Shown here piece after piece: positions 56,878 to 64,000 of a stretch of 64,000 nucleotides of DNA. Position 1 is the stretch's first letter, and every line of letters starts with the position of its first letter. Both the position numbers and the translations under genes were made by a program. Source of the stretch: Deinandra increscens subsp. villosa (Eukaryota; Streptophyta; Magnoliopsida; Asterales; Asteraceae); the NCBI GenBank assembly GCA_039602395.1, contig JBCNJP010000025.1:45279980-45343979 (forward strand), read 5' to 3'. The notes beneath the pieces are model-generated. The model saw only the letters and a program-made list of their open reading frames with translations, had not been told where the DNA came from and searched no databases.

Positions 56878-57145
56878 AATTCCCCCTTGGACGTTACTGT
56901 CGAATGTATGTCTTCATTTTTCAGCAATCGTCATCAGTCAGTCTGCTACATCTTGAAATCTTGAACTTCAGCAAACTTCCCTTGGACTGAATATCAGACA
57001 TGCAGGAAACAGTTCGAATCTTGTACAATCTCCACAACCAACAAAGTTCCCCCTAGCTTCAAGCACAACACATCCAACTGGAACTAGCATATATGATAAT
57101 GGTTCACTTCATCAGTCGTTACCCGGAAACTTATAAAGACATCCA

Positions 57146-57845
57146 CGAACATCACTGCATGTTGACAATAATTCATAATCTTCACAAACTTGTAATACAT
57201 TCTGATCTTTATGAAAACCAACACGATCAGCATCTTCAATTACAGAAATTCCCCCTCAGCATTAAGTCTCTCCCAATATATCAGCAGTCAAAGAACATCA
57301 CGTCAGTGCTCTCGGTAGATCAACACGAGAATCTCACGAATCAAGAAAGTATCAGGCATATGATAGAGAGTTCCAAACCATAACTGAAAACTTTGACATA
57401 TCGGTTTGCACGAACATTAGAATACATCACCTTTCCATGAAGATCACAAATTACCATCATCCCTGAACTGATTGCTATTGAATATTCACATTTTCCGAAC
57501 ATCACTGCATGTTGACAACAATTCATAATCTTCACAAACTTGTAATACATTCTGATCTTTATGAAAACCAACATGATCAGCATCTTCAATTACAGAAATT
57601 CCCCCTCAGCATTAAGTCTCTCCCAATATATCAGCAGTCAAAGAACATCACGTCAGTGCTCTCGGTAGATCAACACGAGAATCTCACGACTCAAGAAAGT
57701 ATCAGGCATATGACAGAGAGTTCCAAACCATAACCGAAAACTTTGACATATCGGTTTGCACGAACATCAGAATACATCACCTTTCCATGAAGATCACAAA
57801 TTACCATCATCCCTGAACTGATTGCTATTGAATATTCACATTTTC
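57146..57845. repeat. 350-bp tandem duplication in element C
   Basis: Two adjacent copies (57146-57495 and 57496-57845) starting CGAACATCACTGCATG and ending CACATTTTCC. I count roughly six differences, so the duplication is young. The apparent 96- and 74-codon frames at 57093 and 57509 are the same sequence and not genes. Confidence 0.9.
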
Positions 57846-58294
57846 CGTTTTTCATCAAATAGAACTTTGAAATTTTCAAGGGTCTCAATTTTCCCCCTAA
57901 ACATGTGACATATTCAATTCCTGATTCCAACCCAACAAGCAATATGTTCTTCGGGTAGCTTGCAATGGAATCACATTATATCTTCAGTTTGTGTAGAAAG
58001 ATAATCTCGTACAAACGTTCCAAAGTAATCACACCCCAGTTTCTGAATCTCTGTCCATCATCAGAAACTTGTTTTTGAATATATGCCCATCATCAAAAAC
58101 CGTGACTACCCACAAACATCTTTCAGAAATTCGACGACTAATTCATGATAAGCACCGGAATCTGGTAACTCTTGATTGTAAATTCACGGCTACCGAATCA
58201 AGGGTAAACCCCATAACTGATTTGTTCTTTAAAATCTCCATGACCCTTCCCCATTCTTGAAAACAACCCCCAGATGTTTATTACTGATTAACGG

Positions 58295-58382
58295 GGGTTC
58301 GGGGTCAGCGCCCCCGAGAAGCGGGGTCCAAGGGGCGGCAGCCCCTGGCGGGGTCCAAGGGGCAGAGCCCCTGGCTGGGGCC
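58295..58382. repeat. GC-rich hairpin segment in element C
   Basis: GGTCAGCGCCCCCGAGAAGC, then GGGGTCCAAGGGGC with self-complementary GGGGC...GCCCC arms, repeated twice. The related single copy in D is at 32885-32945. It stands out strongly from the AT-rich surroundings. Confidence 0.8.
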
Positions 58383-58926
58383 GTGCTCCAACGTACCAAA
58401 AATGCATCCGAAAATCTGCGGTGGACCATAAGCTCCAATGTACCAAAACCTTCGGCGTACCAACAAATTAGCGGACCATTTGGTTCAGCGGACCATTTGC
58501 TTCGGCGGACCATTTGGTACGGCGTAACCGTCCGCCGACCAATTCAATATCAGCGAACCAAAATTGGTACGGCGGACCAGAATTGGTACGGCGGACCAGA
58601 AAATAACCGCCACGTACCACTGTTGAAGATTGTCTTCTGGACCAGATGCAACGGACCAGATTCTTGATGAATATTGCCTGGCGGACCAGCGGCAGACTAC
58701 TGGCGTACCACCTCTGAAAATCGCGAATTTCACTACAGATTCAGATTTTGTCGAATTTCTTCAATCAAACACCACTGTTAGGTGCGAAAATGACTCAGGA
58801 AGGTTCGTTTGAACAAAAATCAAGCAAAACGACACTGAATCACACCTAATCATCCATTTAACGTCTCAAAAACGAACGAAAACTAAAATGAGATCTGGAA
58901 ATTGAGCCAACGGCTCTGATACCAGT

Positions 58927-59272
58927 TGTAAAACCGTATACGGATCGTTTCCAGATCATAGAATGATAGAGACGGAGAAATCTAATCATTTATTGTGTCG
59001 AATGATTACACTGAAGGAGTTTACATCGTTGAAGCTCGGGAGAGGTTGGACAGACCTCTCCTCTCAACACAAAGACAAATTACCAGAAATCTAAACATTG
59101 CAATCTAGACTCACCTATTTATAGGTAACCTGCCCAGCGGACCAACTAACCAACGTACCAGATGGTCCGGCGTACCATCTGGTCCGCCACTGGTCCGTTG
59201 GCAGTCTAGCCTAGTTTACAATCTAGATAACTATTCGCATAGTAACGACCACACCCGGAACATGCTCTAACA
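58927..59272 (-). repeat. 5' LTR of element C
   Basis: 346 bp; on the minus strand TGTTAGAGCATGTTCCGGG to CGTATACGGTTTTACA, then the primer-binding site at 58913-58924. Confidence 0.88.
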
Positions 59273-60870
59273 CTTAGCAATGTGGTTGGACCAGTGTCAG
59301 CAGTTTCACCACTAGAACCTGCATGAGTGACATCAACTTCTGCATGTACTCATGTTTTATCTCCCAGATAGAGCCTCCAAATGTGATGGTAGCACTTGAA
59401 GATCCGAGTTGGATGGAGGCTATTCACGATGAATTGAATCAATTTTCAAAATTGGGAGTGTGGCATCTAGTGAAAAGGCCTGAAAATAAGAAAGTTATAC
59501 CCACAAGATGGTTGTATAAGAACAAGAAAGATGATACGGGTGTAATTGTGAGGAACAAAGCCAGGTTGATTGTTCAAGGTCACAGACAGGTTTACGGGAT
59601 TGATTATGATGAGGTGTATGCACCAGTGGCCAGATTGGAAGCAATTCGAATATTCCTTACTGTAGCAATATATCTCAACTTCACAGTGCATCAGATAGAT
59701 GTGAAGACAACTTTTCTTTATGCTGAAATGAATGAAGAGGTTTATGTGGCTCAACCGCCAGGGTTTGTGGATGAGGAACATCCAGATCATGTATATCTTC
59801 TGGATAAAGCTCTATATGGTTTGCTTCAAGCTCCACACACGTGGTATGAGACTCTATCAAAACATTTGGTGGAAAATGGTTATACAAGGGGAGTGGTTGA
59901 TCAAACCCTGTTCAGAAAGAAGGTGAAAGATGATATCATTATGGTGCAAGTTTATGTGGATGACATCATCTACGGGTCAACAAATGAAGAGTTATGCACC
60001 GAATTTGAGGATATCATGAGTATGAAATTTGAGATGAGTGATCAAGGGGAGATGAACTTTTTCCTGGCATTACAGGTCAAACAAGATGAATCTGGGATTC
60101 TCATTCATCAAGCAAAATATGTGAATGAAATTCTGGAAAAGTATAAGATGCAGGACTCCAAGCCCATCTCCATTCCCATGGCATCCCGGCCTCTACTGAC
60201 AGCAGATGCAGACAATGATCGGTTCACTCATGTATTTGACAGCAAGCAGGCCAGATATCATGCATGCAGTGTGTGTGTGTGTGTACGTTACCAGGCTAAT
60301 CCTAAACTCTCTCATTTAGCTGCTGTTAAACGTATTTTTAGGTATCTGAAGGGCAGGCCTCGGCTTGGGCTTTGGTATCCTAAGAATACTGATTTTCAAT
60401 TGTTTGCATTTAGTGACAGTGATTATGGAGGTAGTGATCTTGACAGGAAATCTACAACTGGTGGGTGTCAATACTTGGGAGACAGACTCTTTTCGTGGCA
60501 GAGCAAGAAGCAGCATACCGTTTCTAAGTCAACTGCTGAAGCTGAATATGTGGCAGCCTCAGCTGGATGCTCACAGGTAGTATGGATTCAGAATCAGCTC
60601 ACTGACTACGGTATGGAATTCCTTAATACTCCAATTTTTTGTGATAATGCTGCTGCTCTACAAATTGTCAAGAATCCTGTTCAACATTCCAGAACAAAGC
60701 ACATAGATATCAAGGTACATTTCATTCGTGATTACTATGATAGGAAGTTGATTCGGCTCGAAAAGGTAAACTCCGATCAAAATGTTTCTGACCTTTTCAC
60801 AAAACCCCTTCCTCGTCAAAATTTTAAAATCTGTGTTGAAGGCCTAAGGATGTTTGCCTTCGAGGAATGA
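59273..60870 (+). CDS. Copia L pol, RT and RNase H
   Basis: Open to 60870 from about 59323; the upstream part belongs to the integrase-RT linker and is cut by element C. RT: PSWMEAIHDELNQF, RWLYKNKKDDTG, VDVK-equivalent QIDVKTTFLYAEM, QPPGFVDEEHPD, catalytic YVDD at 59953-59964. RNase H: FAFSDSDYGGSDLDRKSTTG, STAEAEYVAASAGCSQ, CDNAAALQIVKNPVQHSRTK, KHIDIKVHFIRD, ending DLFTKPLPRQNF and RMFAFEE. Between 60215 and 60285 the protein reads nonsense (DRFTHVFDSKQARYHA) because two indels shift the frame and restore it. The other frame there gives SLMYLTASRPDIMHAV. So it is formally open but probably inactive. Confidence 0.85.
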
Positions 60871-62948
60871 TCTGATCAAAACTGTTTGTACATAGTTTTG
60901 TTTTTATTTTTGCTTTGGTATTATTTTCAATTACTTTTGGTTTATTCATTCATAAAAAAATTGTGTGTTTATGTTTCAAAAGCCTCATAAAAACAGGGGA
61001 AGAAAGGTTATAGTTTTAGAAAATCTGAAAATCTTTTTGAGGTTTTTATGAAGTCTTTTGTGTTTGTCTTGAGTTGGTAGGAAGTGATATAAATGTCCAA
61101 GACAATCGGAGACTGACACGCGTAAAGCGGAAGTGAAAGATTGCTCAAAGATGATATGTCGGTAAGCTCAACCCAAAACTATGATCATCAATGTAAGTGC
61201 AGTTTACTTAATTTCCATATATGTTTAGTTTCCCGTCCTAGTTTACATGGTTTAAAAAACTGAGTCCCAGCAAAAATGGGTTGAAAGTGGTATCTACCTA
61301 GTATTCACTCTCTCACACGCCATGTTTCTGCTGTTATGGCAACACCACAGAAAAGAAAAAGAAAAATGAAAACAAAAAGAAAAATGAAAAAGAAAAAAGA
61401 AAAATAATAAAATAATTATTTTGTTTGGTCTTCTCTGCGTGCTTATGCGGCCGACCTGATCACCAACTGATAATTAAGGAAATAAGTGGTAGTCATAATG
61501 GTGTTGCATGGTTCCTCAAGTTGGGGGTTTGTGAATCCTCAACAAACTCTGAGGTTGGGTAGGTTTTGCTATGAACAATTGGGTGTGGGGACGATTAAAC
61601 ATGACGGTAATATTATACCATAATTAAGCAATTCAAAATGATTGGATGTGAGATTATGCGGTTAAATATGCTGGCAATCGTCTAGAGCGTCGAGTAACAG
61701 AAGCTGAAAAGGGTTCCTCAGTCAAAGATAAGTCTGGTTTGATCCATGAAAATCATCAGCTTCAAGGCAAGTATATCTTTTTGTCTCGGTAATAGGTTAG
61801 TTTTGTTTTATGTTTTTATCATTTTTTTAAGTTTCTGACTGTTTAAAATTTCATTTTTATATTTTATGATCAAGATCAGGTTCTCGGGGTATGAGTCTGA
61901 GGGGAAGTTTTGTAAATTCTCAAAATTTTCAGAATTAATAATTTTTCAAGTGGTTGTTCATTTAAATGAGGTTTGGGCGCATTTGATATGTTTTAAAAAC
62001 TTGAGGGGGTTATATGAAACATTTTTTTAACAAAACCTTCAAGCCCCCCCCCCCTCCATTTACGATCACAGTTTACGATCCCGACTTCCTTCTTCTCTAT
62101 GCGTTTACGATCCAAAACCCTAACCACCCCTTTTCCGCCGAAAAAATCGTTTTCCGGCTGCCTCCGACCGTTGCTTGTGGAAATCGTGTACACCATCGCG
62201 GTTGTCTTCACTTTCCGACCACAAAACACCTCTCAATCGACTGATTCCTCTCCGATTTGTCAGTTTTATCACCGTCTTTATTTGTTTATCTTCTCGGTTG
62301 ATCATATTCCTTTTCTTCGAGTTTTTTCATCGATTACTCGAGTTTAGAAGTCATCTCTGTGTTTGTGGTACCTAAAAGGTAGTTTTAGATGTTTATCTTG
62401 CATAAATGTTGGTTATTGACGTGTTTTTGAAGCTTAGCAGACTCATCAATGGCAGATGACTGCGTTTCCGATTGTAAAGATGAAGAAGACGACGATTCGC
62501 GTTTACGATCCGTGTTTCCGATGTCGACTACGATCGGTGTTTACGATGGCCTGTGTTTTCGATCGTCCATGTTCACGATCGTTGGTGTTTAAGATCGGGC
62601 TTATCGTTTACGACTGGACTGTGCTTAACCCCGATCGTGAACCCATAATTGGATCGTGAACCTGAATTTTTGATCGTAAACCCGTTGAAAGCTTGATTTA
62701 AAATGGTAAACAATAAAATAAACACAAAAAGGTTTTAAAATCTCATCAAACTTAATTGTTTTTCAGATAAAAATTGAACAAGTTAATTTTAAGAGTGTGT
62801 TTTTGTTAAAATTGTGGAACAAAATCTAATTCCTTCTTTTAAAAGCATCAATTGAGATTTTAGAACTTAAAAGGATAATGTGATAATTAATTGAACTTAA
62901 CTGCTCAATGATGTGATTAAACCTGATACATTTGTCTCGGTTTCTCAG
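60871..62948 (+). other. Pol to post-pol ORF spacer of copia L
   Basis: About 2 kb without a credible gene. Contents: one copy of the TCTCTGCGTGCTTATGCGG / CCGACCTGATC module (61431-61460), A/G-rich run (61345-61420), a C13 tract (62044-62056), and from 62056 to 62680 about thirteen copies of a TTTACGATC-like word in both orientations. Short frames at 62014-62659 are made by those words. Confidence 0.6.
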
Positions 62949-64000
62949 ATGGCAGAAGAAATGATTGACGAAGAGATTCACTTTGAGAGATACCACTGCA
63001 TACCTGCTTATTTGGATGACCCTCCAGAGAAACACATGCAGTTGTTCTACTCTCTTGTTGCTGGGATGAATGTGTGCAAAATCAATCATGCTCTCAGGAC
63101 GCACGTGCTGATAGATGAACAACTAGTGAGAGAATTCTGGGGAACTGATAGGGAAATCTAGATAAAACAAGGATCACTGCAACGGTTCAAAACCGCAGAA
63201 TCGAGATCGTAGAAGAAGATATTCGCCAAGGGTTGAATATAAATGATAAAACTGAAGACACAATGGAATATTCTAAGAATGCAGTGTTAGAGGGTGCACG
63301 TCTTTTTGGGTATGAAGGAAAATTCCCACCTATTTTCAAGAAGCTACTGCCACACTACTGGAGGTGTTTGGCACACTACTTATAGAAATCATTCTTGGGA
63401 AAGAGAACAAGCTTTGATCAACTGAACAAGGTGCATGGCACTGCATTTGTTACACTGGCCTTGGATTGGGAATTTAACTTCTCAAAGATGATGCTCTTAG
63501 ATTGGGTGGGTAATGCTGATTTGAGTGCCAGAGAGCAATTTCTCATGACTCCAAGGTTTGTACACATGGTTGTTATGAGAGAGTATCCAATGATTCAAGA
63601 AAGGGTTGAGAATCTGGATATAAAATTCATGGATGATGGTGTTTTTGGTCTGCAAACCCAAGATAGAAGGGGAAAGAGCACTTTTCAAGGAAGACTTGAG
63701 TGGGCTAAAAGAGGTGCTTCCCCCGAGGTTGCGAGGGAAAAAAACTAGAAGCAGATCCTCAACCTGAAGAACCTCCAGTCAATGTATCTATTGCTGAAGA
63801 TCATGATGTTCAAGTGATTGTTTAGGGGGAACCAGAGAATATACCTTTAGATGAAGAAAATGTGATGGATGATATTTTCCCGGAGAATGAGAATTTGGCA
63901 GATGATATTTATGGTGATCTGCAGCCAATCAGCCACAAGAGAACAAGGGATGACTTGAGTTCTTCTTCAAGTGATGGCACAATCCCACAAGAGTTAAATG
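62949..64000 (+). pseudogene. Copia L post-pol ORF, N-terminal part, runs off the window
   Basis: ATG at 62949 opens MAEEMIDEEIHFERYHCIPA. It has the conserved segments LVREFWGTD, then after a stop at 63159-63161 and frame changes RIEIVEEDIRQGL, LFGYEGKFPPIFKKL, YWRCLAHYL, a stop at about 63382, GKRTSFDQLNKVHGTAF, FNFSKMMLLDW and TPRFVHMVVMREYP. The frame stops at 63748, and an acidic tail continues in shifted frames to the window edge. Fourth example here of the post-pol ORF family. Broken. Confidence 0.7.

Larger units (their letters stand above)
56532..59272 (-). mobile_element. Coding-free LTR element C
   Basis: 2741 bp, minus strand. LTRs 56532-56877 and 58927-59272, each 346 bp, with about seven differences by eye. 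Primer-binding site 58913-58924, polypurine tract CCAAGGGGGAATT (56878-56890). The 2-kb interior has no coding frame: leader with GGTCCG/CGTACC words (58390-58720), a GC-rich hairpin segment (58295-58382), and a 350-bp tandem duplication (57146-57845). It is a non-autonomous element (LARD/TRIM-like). The flanks TTTGT and CTTAG do not match, so no target-site duplication. Confidence 0.85.

Noticed and set aside
57093..57733. Duplicated small protein genes at 57093-57383 and 57509-57733
   Set aside because: They are the two copies of a 350-bp duplication in a coding-free element and have no domain or homologue elsewhere in the window.
62014..62659. Short frames on both strands near 62.0-62.6 kb
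   Set aside because: They coincide with the TTTACGATC word cluster and a C13 run, and overlap each other on opposite strands.

Overview
This window is plant nuclear DNA made almost entirely of nested LTR retrotransposons. I see no intact host gene, rRNA, tRNA or CRISPR array. The evidence is AT-rich sequence, Ty1/copia and Ty3/gypsy proteins, LTRs of 0.33-1.1 kb, primer-binding sites that all match initiator tRNA-Met (TGGTATCAGAGC), AGGGGGAG-type polypurine tracts, a LINE tail, a Tourist-like MITE and hAT remnants. The copia elements look like the Sirevirus (SIRE) lineage: large coiled-coil Gag, several polypurine tracts, and a further long ORF after RNase H. Protein style and LTR style suggest Asteraceae, but that is inference. 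Elements are lettered for reference only.

Layout, left part. 1-5100 is element G (+): a broken gag, a non-coding spacer and a truncated 3' LTR. 5424-37298 is one giant nested copia element B (-), flanked by the 5-bp duplication GTGTA (5419-5423 and 37299-37303). Its 3' LTR (5424-6669) holds a solo LTR F with its own duplication GAAGA. Inside B lie element E (-, from 7419 into the 500-N gap at 10763-11262) and element D (-, up to 33898). D is in turn split by copia A (+, from the gap to 32154). A carries two gag-only elements: T1 (13207-19354, duplication ACCAA) in its reverse transcriptase, and T2 (21706-27908) in its post-pol ORF.

Layout, right part. 37304-38640 holds unclassified repeat and a hAT transposase remnant. 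38640-43038 is gag-only element K (-). 43039-45415 is a deleted copia M (+) with a LINE tail inside it. 45420-51889 is a decayed Ty3/gypsy element with a MITE in its LTR. 51890-56531 is the 3' half of copia H (-). 56532-59272 is coding-free LTR element C (-). 59273-64000 is the 3' half of copia L (+), running off the window.

How the pieces work together. Autonomous copia elements here read LTR - gag - pol - spacer - post-pol ORF - LTR. G, T1, T2, E and K keep gag and the spacer but have no pol, so they would need enzymes supplied by relatives. T1 has an uninterrupted 1088-codon gag and nearly identical LTRs, and looks recently mobile. The most unusual feature is that most families carry their own short motif iterated in U3, the leader or the pol-ORF spacer: SCGGAA in A, CGAGGTAA in B, CCGAAC in T/K, GGTACG or GGTCCG in D/C/H, TATACGRTCTAG in M, TTTACGATC in L. 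Sister families share LTR ends but differ in the motif.
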